Shown: positions 1-9,347, counted from the first letter of the stretch. The stretch is 64,000 nt of DNA from Pycnococcus provasolii (GCA_938743325.2 OW568875.1:620001-684000), one strand, 5' to 3'. The notes: generated by a model not told the origin, from the sequence alone. Numbers and translations are program-made.

Positions 1-1
1 G

Positions 2-1018
2 GTGGGCGACAATGTGGGAGGCAAACGCAGGGGGGCCAAGCAGCACCAAACAAGAGCAATCCCGTCCTCGAAAGTGGGATCAGCTCAAGCACACCGTGGT
101 AATGGTGGTGGTGGTAACCGTACGTCGTCGTCGGCGGCGGCGGCGTCGCAAGGCTCACACCGCTCGTCTGCGGAGGCGCCCATACCTCGTCCAAAAGACT
201 GGAACGCAACCAACTTTCTCAAACAGGCGCAGGAAATGCTCGCGCTGCCCGTGCCGCTCCTGCTCGACCAGGAGGCGATCAAAAGCGACACGCTCATTAG
301 CTGCGGAGGGAGCCACGTATTCAGGTTTCACAGCTACAACGAGCTGGAAAAAATAAGACATCTAGGGGACGTTCTGCCTGAGCACGAACCGTTCATGGCG
401 GGACGGTCGGGGAAGCTCTTCGACAAGTGCGCGGTTGTGGGAAACTCCGGGAGTCTGCTCGAAACGCAGCTCGGGCCTGACATCGACAGCCACGATATCG
501 TGTTTCGCTTCAACGCGGGCATCACTTCTGGATACGAGCAGTTTGTAGGAAGCAAGACGACGTTTCGCCTGCTGAACAATCCGGACGTGACGGTTAAGGA
601 GGCTGGAGAGGTGTACCTGCACACGCTGCGCAACCACGACTTGAAGAACTGGGCCGCGGCGCTGAGCGTGGACGAGGAGCGTCAGAAGAGCTGCTTCGTG
701 TGCGATCCGGAGTTTCTGTGCTACAGCTGGCAGTGGGTGCGTAACCAAGGGCACAAGCCGAGCAGCGGTCTCGTGGGCGTGATCTTGGCGATGAAGGTGT
801 GCGAGAAGGTGAACGTGTACGGATTTCAGTTTCGCAACTACTTCTCCAAGACGAGCAGGCCGCACTACTACGACTGGGAGCGTCCGAAGAAGGGGCGTGA
901 GGGCGTGCATCCGTTCATGCGCGAGGTGGCTTTGTACAGGAATCTTCAGGAGGTTGGCTTGGCAAACTTCGTCGAGAGTGAGTCGGCGGAGAGCTCAGAC
1001 GTACGTCACCGAAGGTGA
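2..1018 (+). CDS. Sialyltransferase-like glycosyltransferase, GT29 family (5' partial)
   Basis: GT29 enzymes transfer sialic acid or a related sugar from CMP-sugar donors in the Golgi lumen. The order of sialylmotifs is visible: motif L near residues 141-187 (CAVVGNSGSLL, then IDSHDIVFRFN), motif S near 253-275 (PSSGLVGVI...VNVYGF), motif III (HYYDW, about 288) and motif VS (HPFMREVALY, about 303, with the conserved His and Glu). The frame is open to the left window edge and begins with GTG rather than ATG, so the true start, and probably the signal-anchor helix expected of a type II Golgi protein, lies outside the window. The visible N terminus is low-complexity and Ser/Gly-rich. Whether the donor is CMP-sialic acid or CMP-Kdo cannot be told from the sequence. 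Confidence 0.88.
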   Translation: MGDNVGGKRRGAKQHQTRAIPSSKVGSAQAHRGNGGGGNRTSSSAAAASQGSHRSSAEAPIPRPKDWNATNFLKQAQEMLALPVPLLLDQEAIKSDTLISCGGSHVFRFHSYNELEKIRHLGDVLPEHEPFMAGRSGKLFDKCAVVGNSGSLLETQLGPDIDSHDIVFRFNAGITSGYEQFVGSKTTFRLLNNPDVTVKEAGEVYLHTLRNHDLKNWAAALSVDEERQKSCFVCDPEFLCYSWQWVRNQGHKPSSGLVGVILAMKVCEKVNVYGFQFRNYFSKTSRPHYYDWERPKKGREGVHPFMREVALYRNLQEVGLANFVESESAESSDVRHRR

Positions 1019-1264
1019 CGATGACACGAAGAAGAACGTGTTGCGCGTTGACTGAGCTTGCTTGCTTGTGTACAGTATTTTATACTATTTACATTATAAG
1101 TACCCAACATGTCTACTGTATGTTAAGTACAGTATTATCTTATTTATGTGTGCACCATGTGTAATGATTATATTCTCATTGAAACAACAAAAGGAAAAGT
1201 CTTTTTTCTTACAAAGTCAAGAATGTGCAACATGCTTTCCCACTTTTTACTCAATGTCTGAACG

Positions 1265-2086
1265 TTAGCGCCGCGCAGCGATTCGTAAGCCAATCCCAAC
1301 AACACCAGAAGCGAGCGCAATCCACTTGCAAGTACCTGCAGTGCGACGCACACGCTCAGCGTGTGTTTCGCGAGCCTCTATACCCATGCATGCTATGCCT
1401 GTGGCTGCCGCGTAGCCGAGTGCGGCACCTGGAACGGCCGAACTCAGAGCAAGCGTCGTCGCCGTGCCGTATGCTGTAAGCAACCCGACGAGCACGGCTC
1501 CTGCGTTTGGTCCCGCAAGAGTTTGCTTGGCGGCGGGTATGTGCTGAGCGACGAGCGTGATGCCGATCCCAGTGGCGGCAGCAAGCCATCCGGCGTTGAG
1601 TCCCGTCGGAAAGTCGACGAAGCAAGCACGTAGGATCGAAGAGCTAGCTGAGTGTTCTGTGAGACGCCAAGCAGCTGCGACCATGTTTGTGTGTGCCGCG
1701 ACGAGCATGCCAGCTGCTGGTACGAGCGACACAAGTTTTCGCTGGTCGTCCGCCGACTTTGCTGGGAGGGGCACGGACGCGAACACGAGCTGCCACACCA
1801 CTTCGCACGCCCACGTCGCCATCCACATCGGCGCGACAGGTGCCATTGGAAGTGCGCCTGACGCCATGAGCGCGGTTCCGACGCCTTGGGACACGAAGAT
1901 GGGGCCCCAGATCGCGAATGTTGCTCCGACGGGTGTCACAGAAGTTTCGTACTCGGACGATATCAACGCATTCGTAGGCAGTCGCCCGTTGAGTCCCGTT
2001 CCGTATGCGGCGTTGACGCCGAGGAGGGATGCGTACGAGGCGGAGAGCGCGAACGGCGACGCGGCGAACCCCGTCATGGGCACCAT
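1265..2086 (-). CDS. TspO/MBR-related multi-pass membrane protein
   Basis: A 273-residue, Ala/Gly-rich protein with about six hydrophobic segments. The stretch TPVGATFAIWGPIF (about residues 51-64) matches the conserved loop and helix of the TspO/MBR-related (tryptophan-rich sensory protein) family, in which members carry TPAGY-F-IW-I-Y. Later Trp residues (WATWACEVVWQ-type region, about 88-98) fit too. Classical TspO proteins are about 160 residues; this longer form resembles the eukaryotic/bacterial TspO-related subfamily. Ligand and cell location are unknown. The start is an ATG at 2086 and a second ATG lies three codons in. It is convergent with the upstream glycosyltransferase and tandem with the C1q-like gene on the same strand. 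The family call rests on one motif plus topology. Confidence 0.6.
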   Translation of the reverse strand: MVPMTGFAASPFALSASYASLLGVNAAYGTGLNGRLPTNALISSEYETSVTPVGATFAIWGPIFVSQGVGTALMASGALPMAPVAPMWMATWACEVVWQLVFASVPLPAKSADDQRKLVSLVPAAGMLVAAHTNMVAAAWRLTEHSASSSILRACFVDFPTGLNAGWLAAATGIGITLVAQHIPAAKQTLAGPNAGAVLVGLLTAYGTATTLALSSAVPGAALGYAAATGIACMGIEARETHAERVRRTAGTCKWIALASGVVGIGLRIAARR

Positions 2087-2387
2087 ATTTCGTCAGAATG
2101 GTCCGAAGGGGGAGGGGAAAAAAGGGGAAGGGGGGGGACGATTTTGACCAGATAAAGTTTAGATGACCACCAGAAAGAAACAGTCTGAGTAAGAAGTAGA
2201 AAGAATTCACGAAAGGAACGCGACGCATGCGGCATGCCCTGCCAGCCTGCGCACCTCCTCCAACCGCACCGCAATGCCGGCCACGCGAAAGGCATTTATT
2301 CGCATGATCGGTGGTGTTCTCCTTGAGTGAGGGCCGTCAACGCACCGCTCCCCTCCAGCGGCGCCGGCGCGGGCAGCACGAAGCTTT
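2087..2387. other. Intergenic spacer, TspO-like promoter side
   Basis: About 300 bases between the start of the TspO-like gene and the end of the C1q-like gene. It holds a purine-rich run (about 2105-2140) and nothing else that I recognise. Confidence 0.4.
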
Positions 2388-3317
2388 TCACGTTGGCATC
2401 AGGAACACCGAGTAGTGTGACTCTGCCTGTAGATTATAGGTAGTATCCCCGGAGGCTTGAACCTTGAAGCGTATGGTGTCCGATGCGGAGAGGCTGATAA
2501 TGTTCGAGGCTTGGATGGTTTCAAAGTCCGAACTCCATCCATTCCCCACGATGGTATGCCCGCCGACGCTAAGCCACGATGTTGAGTCGTTGATGGAGAT
2601 TACGAGCCGAACATATGAGCTGCTCGGGTCATGGCCGTCAACGCGCTGGGTTACGCTGACGTAGTAGTACCCAGCAACAGGCGCGGTGAAGACGCCGGTG
2701 TTCATGACGAGGTTTCCAGAGTCCCAGCCACCGACGAGGTTCGTGGTTGTGAAGCCGGCGATTGTCTCCCAGGTGCCAGCAGAAGTGGTGATAGAAGTGG
2801 AGCTGTCTTTCTTCACATAGAACCCACGTGGCGTGAACGCTGTGGATGAAGAACCACAGCAGCTCCCCGTTGCAGTGATGTCTCCATTCACAGTCAGCGT
2901 GCCAGACCCGAGCGAGAGCAAATCGGTGTCTGCGGAAATGCCAATGGATGCGCCACTGAATTGGACGCTCTCCACGTCCACCCCAGTGTCCGAAGAGATG
3001 CTCAGCCGCGCCGAGCCGTCGCTGGAGACGTGCTGAAAGCTGTCTGCAGCACTTTGTGTGGAGAGCAACGTCCTGCGAGGCGTCAATTCAGCCGCAATGG
3101 CCTCAGAAACAACCCCAAGGCTCCCCGACGAAAGGATGCTCTGCTTGATGTCGCTCAGCTCGGCTTGGAAGTTATCGAGCCGTTTGAGTATGGCCTCGAC
3201 AGACGGTGATGATGGCTCGTTGATCACCTCGGCCTGGGCCTTGGCCGTGTCGAGCCAGCCTACGCCAAGGAGCAGCGCCACCCAGAGATACGTCGTCACG
3301 TGCGCCTTCGTCTTCAT
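2388..3317 (-). CDS. Secreted C1q/TNF-like jelly-roll domain protein
   Basis: The ATG at 3317 gives a good signal peptide (MKTKAHV, then hydrophobic TYLWVALLLGVGWL, cleavage near AKAQA). The reading frame extends further upstream only through a GTG, so 3317 is preferred. A short coiled-coil-like stretch (about 40-65, AILKRLDNFQAEL) may drive trimerisation. The C-terminal half (about 165-309) is a C1q-like domain: FTPRGFYVKK, GVFTAPVAGYYYVSV (the hallmark F-AP-xGxYYF strand), then SASDTIRFKVQA and a terminal SVFLMP strand. Such proteins are usually secreted trimers that bind carbohydrate or protein ligands. No collagen repeat is present. A Ser/Thr-rich middle separates coil and domain. Ligand unknown. 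Confidence 0.8.
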   Translation of the reverse strand: MKTKAHVTTYLWVALLLGVGWLDTAKAQAEVINEPSSPSVEAILKRLDNFQAELSDIKQSILSSGSLGVVSEAIAAELTPRRTLLSTQSAADSFQHVSSDGSARLSISSDTGVDVESVQFSGASIGISADTDLLSLGSGTLTVNGDITATGSCCGSSSTAFTPRGFYVKKDSSTSITTSAGTWETIAGFTTTNLVGGWDSGNLVMNTGVFTAPVAGYYYVSVTQRVDGHDPSSSYVRLVISINDSTSWLSVGGHTIVGNGWSSDFETIQASNIISLSASDTIRFKVQASGDTTYNLQAESHYSVFLMPT

Positions 3318-3737
3318 CGCCCAGTGTGGGTGGAAATGAACCACCGCCGTCGCCGTGGCCCAAACTCCGGGATGGGGCCGGCTTGACTAGCGTGGCTGAT
3401 GGGCCGCGGGACCACGGGACGGGCTGACGGGACGCCTTCTCGGCCGCTGGTCAGGCCCTACCCTACTAAGAAAAAAATCGCACCCGGCCGTGCCGTCCGT
3501 GTGCGAGCAGTGCTCCGTCCGCGAGAGGAAGGCCTAGGCTCCCCCCGGTCCCGGGAGGTGACCCTCTCATCACCCGACACCCGTGATGATTGGTCGGCTT
3601 GTCCATACTCTACTACTTTTTCGTCAGTGGATCGCACAGTAATAACTTCTTGGGGGAGACGACTTTCCGCGTGGACGGTGGACCACGCGGGAAGCGAAAT
3701 GTTGGAAACCTAAGGGTATACGCCACGACAGTTCCAA

Positions 3738-3776
3738 CCCTAACCCTAACCCTAACCCTAACCCTAACCCTAACCC
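3738..3776 (-). repeat. Interstitial telomere-type array, (CCCTAA)6
   Basis: Six perfect CCCTAA units plus a final CCC on the plus strand, i.e. TTAGGG read on the minus strand. It lies 421 bp upstream of the C1q-like start codon at 3317, with the G-rich strand in the sense direction of that gene. The same orientation rule holds at the other arrays in the window. Confidence 0.95.
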
Positions 3777-4047
3777 AACAAGTCCCACCCCCGACCCGGT
3801 CAGGGAGTTACTCTCAACCCTAACCCCCCTTTCGAACTAAGGTAGCTACTGGGTAGGGTTAGCAAAATCTCCCCTAAAACCTACCATAGACTAAACTTTA
3901 CCGTAAAGTCAACTCCTGGCAGCCTGGGCCCGCCGCGGGGGGGTCGGTTCTGACGTGGCTCCGAATTCCGAATTACGATCCGATGAGGAAACCGGATTGA
4001 GATTGGGGATCCCCCTCTTGAACCAAATAAATACCCTCCTCTGAGTC

Positions 4048-4227
4048 CCGTCCAGTCGAGAGGGGGATAATTGTCCAATTTCGATAGGGGGAGTGTAACA
4101 TCACAAAGGGGGATCCCCCTCTATGATGTCCCTGTCGGAAAATTTGGTCGGAAGTCTGGGGATCCCCCTTTGTGATGTTACACTCCCCCTATCGAAATTG
4201 GACAATTATCCCCCTCTCCGTCCAGTC
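4048..4227. mobile_element. Fold-back MITE with 60-bp perfect arms and 10-bp target duplication
   Basis: The left arm (4059-4118) and right arm (4158-4217) are exact reverse complements over 60 of 60 bases, separated by 39 bases. Immediately outside are two copies of CCGTCCAGTC (4048-4057 and 4218-4227), which is a 10-bp target-site duplication. Long arms, no coding capacity and a 9-11 bp duplication fit a non-autonomous Mutator-like (MULE) or fold-back element. Perfect arms and perfect duplication mean a young insertion or one kept uniform by repair. Its transposase source is not in the window. Confidence 0.85.
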
Positions 4228-4355
4228 CGCCTCCACCACAGGTTGGTTCTTATCTCTTAGGTTCCCGGCCTGTTTAGCACTTTAGCAGTCACATCACAGT
4301 ACTGGGTGTGTAGTGTGTCACCTGTGATTTTGATACACAAGCGAGAGTCGTATCT

Positions 4356-4781
4356 ATGTCTCTGTGCCGCTCGTCTCTGTGCTCCAGCCGTGCCGCTCGG
4401 TCGTCGCCTCTCGTAGCTGGTAGGGCTAACAATAAGCGTTCCATATCGTGCCGCTCCCTCCTTACGCCTGCGTCTGCGTCCTTGGCGCCATTGGCGGCGC
4501 CATCCTTGAAGGTTCAGGGGGCTCTTAGTGCGTCGGCGTCGCTCGTCGTCTCCCAGCTCGCGGACTACGGGGACGTCGAAGCGCCGTCGTGGGCGCTGCC
4601 GCTGCTCGTCGTCGTCGGAACGCTCGCCGCCACGGCGAGTGGACTCCTCCTCTCGAGTGGAGCAAATGCGCAGGAGGAGATGACGGAGCGTGACGAAAAC
4701 GAGTGGTTCAAGGGCAAGTACGCACGTGGTCCCGCGAAAGACCCGCTCGGAGGTAAGGGTGGGAAAAGGCGCAGGAGGTAG
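4356..4781 (+). CDS. Small plastid-type single-pass membrane protein, function unknown
   Basis: 141 residues. The first about 50 are rich in Ser, Ala and Arg with no acidic residues, like a chloroplast transit peptide. One hydrophobic helix follows at about 80-98 (WALPLLVVVGTLAATASGLLL), then a short charged tail (EEMTERDENEWFKGKY, about 106-121) ending in basic residues. This layout is that of small thylakoid or envelope membrane proteins. I do not recognise the family. The ATG is the first in frame. The gene is convergent with the SDR gene, whose coding end is 114 bp away. A (GTGA)n tract lies between them at about 4830-4850. Confidence 0.6.
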   Translation: MSLCRSSLCSSRAARSSPLVAGRANNKRSISCRSLLTPASASLAPLAAPSLKVQGALSASASLVVSQLADYGDVEAPSWALPLLVVVGTLAATASGLLLSSGANAQEEMTERDENEWFKGKYARGPAKDPLGGKGGKRRRR

Positions 4782-4895
4782 GTTCGTACGTACGGTAAGC
4801 ACTAAGACGATGATGTGCGTGCCTGCGTGTGAGTGAGTGAGTGAGTGAGTGGAAGGGGGAAAGAAAAAAGAATGGGTAACCTTTGTTTTTTTTTT

Positions 4896-5741
4896 TCAAG
4901 GCTCAACCGTCGGTCCAGCGACGTGGTTCGCACTCAGACCGCCGTCGACGCTTAGCACCTGCCCGGTGACGTATGAGCTGGCATCCATCAGGAGAAATAC
5001 AACGGCGTCTGCAATCTCCTCAGGCTTTGCAGCACGTCGCATCGGCGTGCGCGCCTCCGCCTTTTCTAAGCTGTTTGGGTTCTTTTCTAGGGCGGCTTCA
5101 AGAAGAGGTGTTAACGTGACCCATGGGGCGACGCAGTTGACACGTATGCGATGCTGTGCCCACTCGCACGCGAGGATCTTGCTCAAGTGCGCGATAGCCG
5201 CCTTGGTCATGCCGTACGCCGCGCCACTTCCCGTGCTTCCGACACCCGCGGCACTGCCAACGTTCACGACGGATGCGCCGAACAGTTCAGGATTTCCTCG
5301 TGCGGCGGATCCGCGTGCTAGCATAGGCTGTAGAAGTTGGCACAGGCGGTAGATGGCGTGCTGGTTCAGCGAGACGATGGCTGAGTACTCGTCGTCCGTT
5401 TGCTCGAGGATGGTTTTTCGAACGTTCGTTCCCGCGTTGTTGACGACGCCGTGCAGAATTCCGCCGAACGTTGCTTGAGCTTGTGAGACGAGAACGGCAC
5501 GCCCGTCGTCTGTTGAGAGATCGCAGGCGCAAGGCGTGCACCTGGATTGAGAGTCTGGAGGGAGCGACGCGATGGCGGCTGCCAGGTCGTCTGACGAGCG
5601 CGCGACGAGAATGACGTTGGCGCCCAGCGAGGCTGCTACTTGCGAGGTTGCAAGTCCTATGCCCTTTGACGCGCCGGTGACTACGATGTTGTGGTTCGTG
5701 AGGTTCCACCGACTGCCACTGCTCGCTGCTGCTGCCGACAT
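4896..5741 (-). CDS. Short-chain dehydrogenase/reductase, tropinone-reductase-like
   Basis: A complete classical SDR of 281 residues. The NAD(P)-binding motif TGASKGIG lies at 22-29, the structural NNAG at 101-104, the catalytic Ser163, Tyr176 and Lys180 (YGMTK) follow, and the C-terminal VTGQVLSVDGG is typical of the tropinone reductase/3-oxoacyl-ACP reductase group. The Arg after the second strand (VARS, 47-50) suggests NADP(H). Such enzymes reduce ketones; the substrate cannot be inferred. No clear targeting sequence, so probably cytosolic. The start is the only ATG upstream of the Rossmann fold. Confidence 0.9.
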   Translation of the reverse strand: MSAAAASSGSRWNLTNHNIVVTGASKGIGLATSQVAASLGANVILVARSSDDLAAAIASLPPDSQSRCTPCACDLSTDDGRAVLVSQAQATFGGILHGVVNNAGTNVRKTILEQTDDEYSAIVSLNQHAIYRLCQLLQPMLARGSAARGNPELFGASVVNVGSAAGVGSTGSGAAYGMTKAAIAHLSKILACEWAQHRIRVNCVAPWVTLTPLLEAALEKNPNSLEKAEARTPMRRAAKPEEIADAVVFLLMDASSYVTGQVLSVDGGLSANHVAGPTVEP

Positions 5742-5909
5742 GTTTGTGGTAGTGTGGCGGGTATTGTGGAAACAATAATGTGCGAGATATTATTTTCTGA
5801 ACTCGGTCTAGACAACTCGGTCTATCGTAGGTTGGTAGACCGAGTTCGGGGTTTTGGGGGGGGTTGATTTTGACCAGGGGGATGGTATGTCTGAAACTTT
5901 TCAGATGTT

Positions 5910-8648
5910 TCACGCAACCACCGTGCGCTTGACGACGCCGCCCGCCAGCACCACGCCGCCGACGACACCAGCCGCCACGCCCCACCACACCTCCGCGCGC
6001 ACACCAGGCACGTAGAGTGCCAGAAGCGACGATCCGGTGACGATGCACCAGAGCGCCGCAACCACGCAACCCACACCCATGATGAAGTGTGCCCACTCCC
6101 ACGCCAACCGAAGTCGACCGCCACCGGCGTGCGGGCGCGCGACGCCACCCATCACTTGAACCCACGCCACCACCATCACCGCCACCCCCACGCTGCCATG
6201 GTGCAGCGGCGTGGAGCCAGGATCCCAGCCGCGACTGCCGCCCACGCCCACCACCACCAGCGCCGCCGTGCCGAGGGCGACGCCTGTTATCTGCGCCGCC
6301 ACGTGCGACCAAAACAGACCCGCCTTCGTCGCGCCGTCGCCGGCACGACGAAGGGCGCCTGCCAAGACTACGCCGGCTGGCAGCAGGCCTGCCCACGCCG
6401 ACACCATCATCGCGCCGTGCACCTGCCAAAAAAATGACGGCGGACGACGCGACGACGACGGCGCAGGCGCACTTCCTCCTCCTCCGCCGCCTCCGCCGCC
6501 GCCAAGAGGTAAGCTGATAACACCCTTGTTCCGATTGTGGTACGCACCAAAGCCCGCGTCGAACGCGTCACCAGGCCCGTACGCCCAAAGCACGCCCATC
6601 GACGACGACGTGGACTCTGCCATGCTGGAAGCAAGCTCGGGAACGCTCGCAATCTCCACCGTCGCCCACATCACGTGCTGCCCACCATCCAAGCTGCTCG
6701 TGCCGCTCGTCGTCGGCGACCAGTCTTGCGCCTTGATTGGATTCGAGTACCCGACGAGGCGTGCAGGTGCGACCACACCCGTCGCACTATCAGCGACCAT
6801 CGCATCCGCAGGCGCCATCGGGCAGTTCGGCGCACACGTGTTGGCATTCGCGGGGAATCCGAGCGCATACCACCCGCTCGCGGCTGAGCTGGGCAGAATC
6901 ATGGCGATGGTGAGCAAAGTCTCGGAGATTCCGTAGTGGATCTGGATGTCTCCGCTCTCGACGACGCACTCGAGCGGCGGGTCGAATGAGCTGACGAGCG
7001 ACTCTGGAAGGATGCTTGCTGGCGACGATTTCGTGCATGCAAGTGCGCTGCTGCTCTCCGTGGCTACAGAATTCGTTGTTGTCTGCGGCGGGGGAGGAGG
7101 AGGAGGAGGAGGAGGAGGAGGAGGAGCAGAAGGAGGAGGGGGAGCAGAAGGAGGAGAAGGACTGGGCGATGGCGCAGGAACAGGGGCAGGCGACGGCGCA
7201 GGCGCAGTTCCTCCTCCTCCACCGTCGCTGCCGCCAAGAGGTAAGCTGATGACACCCTTGTTCCGATTGTGGTACGCACCAAAGCCCGCGTCGAACGCGT
7301 CACCAGGCCCGTACGCCCAAAGCACGCCCATCGACGACGACGCGGACTCTGCCATGCTGGAAGCAAGCTCGGGAACGCTCGCAATCTCCACCGTCGCCCA
7401 CATCACGTGCTGCCCACCATCCAAGCTGCTCGTGCCGCTCGTCGTCGGCGACCAGTCTTGCGCCTTGATTGGATTCGAGTACCCGACGAGGCGTGCAGGT
7501 GCGACCACACCCGTCGCACTATCAGCGACCATCGCATCCGCAGGCGCCATCGGGCAGTTCGGCGCACACGTGTTGGCATTCGCGGGGAATCCGAGCGCAT
7601 ACCACCCGCTCGCGGCTGAGCTGGGCAGAATCATGGCGATGGTGAGCAAAGTCTCGGAGATTCCGTAGTGGATCTGGATGTCTCCGCTCTCGACGACGCA
7701 CTCGAGCGGCGGGTCGAATGAGCTGACGAGCGACTCTGGAAGGATGCTTGCTGGCGACGATTTCGTGCATGCAAGTGTGCTGCTGCTCTCCGTGCTGATG
7801 GAATTTGGCGATTGCCCCTGCTTGATGCTGCCAAGGAAGGTGATCTCGGCAGATTCTTCTGGGGTTGGTTCTTCTTCTGATTGCACCTCCGGCGCTGGAG
7901 CAGGCGCAGGCGCAGGATCGACGAAGGTTGGCGCCCATGGTATCGTAACCACCCCTCTATTTTGAACGTGGTAGCTTGCAAAGCCATCGTCAAAGGCATT
8001 TCCAACACCAAATGCCCAGAGCAGGCTTACTTCTGTGGCGTTGGACGGCACGACGGCAAGCTCGGGAATCGATGCGATGTCCACAGTCGCCCACATCACA
8101 ACAGTCGTATCCTCCAGGCTGATTTCTGTGCCGCTCGTCGTAGGCAACCACGCGTTTGTGCGCTCAGGGTTCGCGTACGCCGTCAGGAGTGCAGGCTCGA
8201 CGACATTGTTGCTTCCAATCACAGCTGATGCCGGCGCCATACCGCACCGGGAATTGCCGCATGCGTCAGCGTGTGCGGGGAATCCGAGCGCATACCATGC
8301 GTTGGCGGCTTTGCTCGGTAGGAGCATCGCGATCGAGAGGGCGGTGTGCGAGATTCCGTAGTGGATCTCTACATCTGCCGATGCTGCTGCTGTTGTTACG
8401 ACGCAAGCGAGTGGTGGTGACAGATTGGAGGGCGAAGAGAGGCTGGATGGGGAGCACGATGGTGGTGGTAGTGGTGGTGATGCTGCTTCTGACATGATGA
8501 CGATGGTGGTGGTATCCTGCAGGAGCGTGATGAGAGCAAGTGATGATGATAAGAGCATCAACATCATCATCGTAGAAGCGGCGGCGGCGGCGGCGGCGCC
8601 GGCAGGATATGATGAGGAAGACATTGACGACGCCACGAACAAAAACAT
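5910..8648 (-). CDS. Three DOMON domains fused to a cytochrome b561 membrane domain
   Basis: 912 residues. An N-terminal hydrophobic stretch (about 24-50) may be a signal peptide. Three DOMON domains follow: about 79-235, 285-472 and 529-716, each with the SADVEIHYGI / SGDIQIHYGI start, the WYALGFP strand and a VMWATV strand. DOMON 2 and 3 are nearly identical. Linkers are Pro/Ala-rich, with a run of about 15 prolines between DOMON 2 and 3. The C-terminal about 170 residues form a cytochrome b561 core with about five helices and the expected haem-ligand histidines (VHGAMM, WSHV, LHHGSV, AHFIMG). CYBDOM proteins carry electrons across membranes, from ascorbate to acceptors such as ferric iron or extracellular haem. 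The usual plant form has one DOMON, so three is a lineage expansion. Confidence 0.85.
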   Translation of the reverse strand: MFLFVASSMSSSSYPAGAAAAAAASTMMMLMLLSSSLALITLLQDTTTIVIMSEAASPPLPPPSCSPSSLSSPSNLSPPLACVVTTAAASADVEIHYGISHTALSIAMLLPSKAANAWYALGFPAHADACGNSRCGMAPASAVIGSNNVVEPALLTAYANPERTNAWLPTTSGTEISLEDTTVVMWATVDIASIPELAVVPSNATEVSLLWAFGVGNAFDDGFASYHVQNRGVVTIPWAPTFVDPAPAPAPAPEVQSEEEPTPEESAEITFLGSIKQGQSPNSISTESSSTLACTKSSPASILPESLVSSFDPPLECVVESGDIQIHYGISETLLTIAMILPSSAASGWYALGFPANANTCAPNCPMAPADAMVADSATGVVAPARLVGYSNPIKAQDWSPTTSGTSSLDGGQHVMWATVEIASVPELASSMAESASSSMGVLWAYGPGDAFDAGFGAYHNRNKGVISLPLGGSDGGGGGTAPAPSPAPVPAPSPSPSPPSAPPPPSAPPPPPPPPPPPPPQTTTNSVATESSSALACTKSSPASILPESLVSSFDPPLECVVESGDIQIHYGISETLLTIAMILPSSAASGWYALGFPANANTCAPNCPMAPADAMVADSATGVVAPARLVGYSNPIKAQDWSPTTSGTSSLDGGQHVMWATVEIASVPELASSMAESTSSSMGVLWAYGPGDAFDAGFGAYHNRNKGVISLPLGGGGGGGGGGSAPAPSSSRRPPSFFWQVHGAMMVSAWAGLLPAGVVLAGALRRAGDGATKAGLFWSHVAAQITGVALGTAALVVVGVGGSRGWDPGSTPLHHGSVGVAVMVVAWVQVMGGVARPHAGGGRLRLAWEWAHFIMGVGCVVAALWCIVTGSSLLALYVPGVRAEVWWGVAAGVVGGVVLAGGVVKRTVVA
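6499..7062. repeat. Tandem in-frame duplication, copy 1 (DOMON 3)
   Basis: 564 bp nearly identical to 7231-7794, offset by exactly 732 bp (244 codons). Only a few single-base differences are visible. It encodes the third DOMON domain. Confidence 0.9.
7231..7794. repeat. Tandem in-frame duplication, copy 2 (DOMON 2)
   Basis: Partner of 6499-7062. The near-identity of the DNA, third codon positions included, points to recent duplication or gene conversion. The Pro-rich linker between the copies is not duplicated. Confidence 0.9.
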
Positions 8649-9234
8649 GCGTTGCCTGCACGTGTGCAGTTATTACCTTGAAGTTTTGTTCTACTGTACT
8701 GTCTGACTGTGTATTTCGTTTGTATGACAACTAAAACTGTGCGCGAATTTTTGCTGTTTGAACGGAGAATTAAAATGGTGGTGGTTCAGGTCGGCAGCAA
8801 AAGGATTGACCTAAGTTAATTTCGAGGGAGGAGGATTTTTTCGGGATACCCTGTTGCTCCCTGGACCTGCGACCCTGCTCGTTTACGTGGGGGACATTCG
8901 GGTCTTTCGGGATCCCGCTCGGGAGGTCGAAGTTTGAGTCTAGACTAAATACTGCCTATCACGTTGTCGTGAAATCATGGCGCCACCGCTGCGTTCCTTG
9001 GCTGTCTTTACGAGTGAAACCATTGTGGCCTTGTGGGTCCAGCAGTCGGAGCTCGAGGACGGAGTCGGAGGGGAGTCTTGGCTTGGTGTGACAGTAGTTC
9101 TTCTCGAGGACAACGTAGGCGCGGTGACGAGAGAGATGGTGAAGGAAAAGTATGGAGTCGTTACAAGGGAGAGAATAGGTCGGGCCCAATTCTATAACGG
9201 GGCGTCCCGTTATAGGGGTTTATCACGTGATCGG
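8649..9234. other. Intergenic region upstream of the DOMON gene, with a hairpin
   Basis: No gene is supported. At 9193-9214 there is a perfect 9-bp stem, TATAACGGG and CCCGTTATA, with a 4-base loop, followed by two TCACGTGA palindromes (9223-9230 and 9235-9242). The second already belongs to the Copia terminal repeat. Confidence 0.5.
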
Positions 9235-9347
9235 TCACGTGATCAACCAACGGCTCTCTTACAATAGTAACCAAACAATAAAGTATCCCTAAATAATAAC
9301 CTCAATAATACATATATACGTTGTCTAGTTCGGGGTTAGTCTCACAC
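9235..9347 (-). repeat. Copia terminal repeat, 3' side of the element
   Basis: 113 bp matching 10885-10997 base for base as far as I can read. On the minus strand it begins GTGTGAGACTAACC and ends near TCACGTGA. Confidence 0.88.

Larger units (their letters stand above)
3318..4355. other. Intergenic region with telomere-like array and fold-back element
   Basis: About 1 kb without a gene between the divergent C1q-like and plastid-type genes. It holds the CCCTAA array and the fold-back element listed separately. A GGATCCCC-type sequence at about 4005-4015 resembles the inner part of the fold-back arms. No long open frame here resembles a protein. Confidence 0.5.

Noticed and set aside
3738-3776. 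Chromosome end or telomere
   Set aside because: Only six units, embedded between genes, and similar short arrays recur across the window.
5287-6429. 380-codon minus-strand open frame overlapping the SDR and DOMON genes
   Set aside because: Out of frame with both conserved proteins; Arg/Gly-rich shadow.
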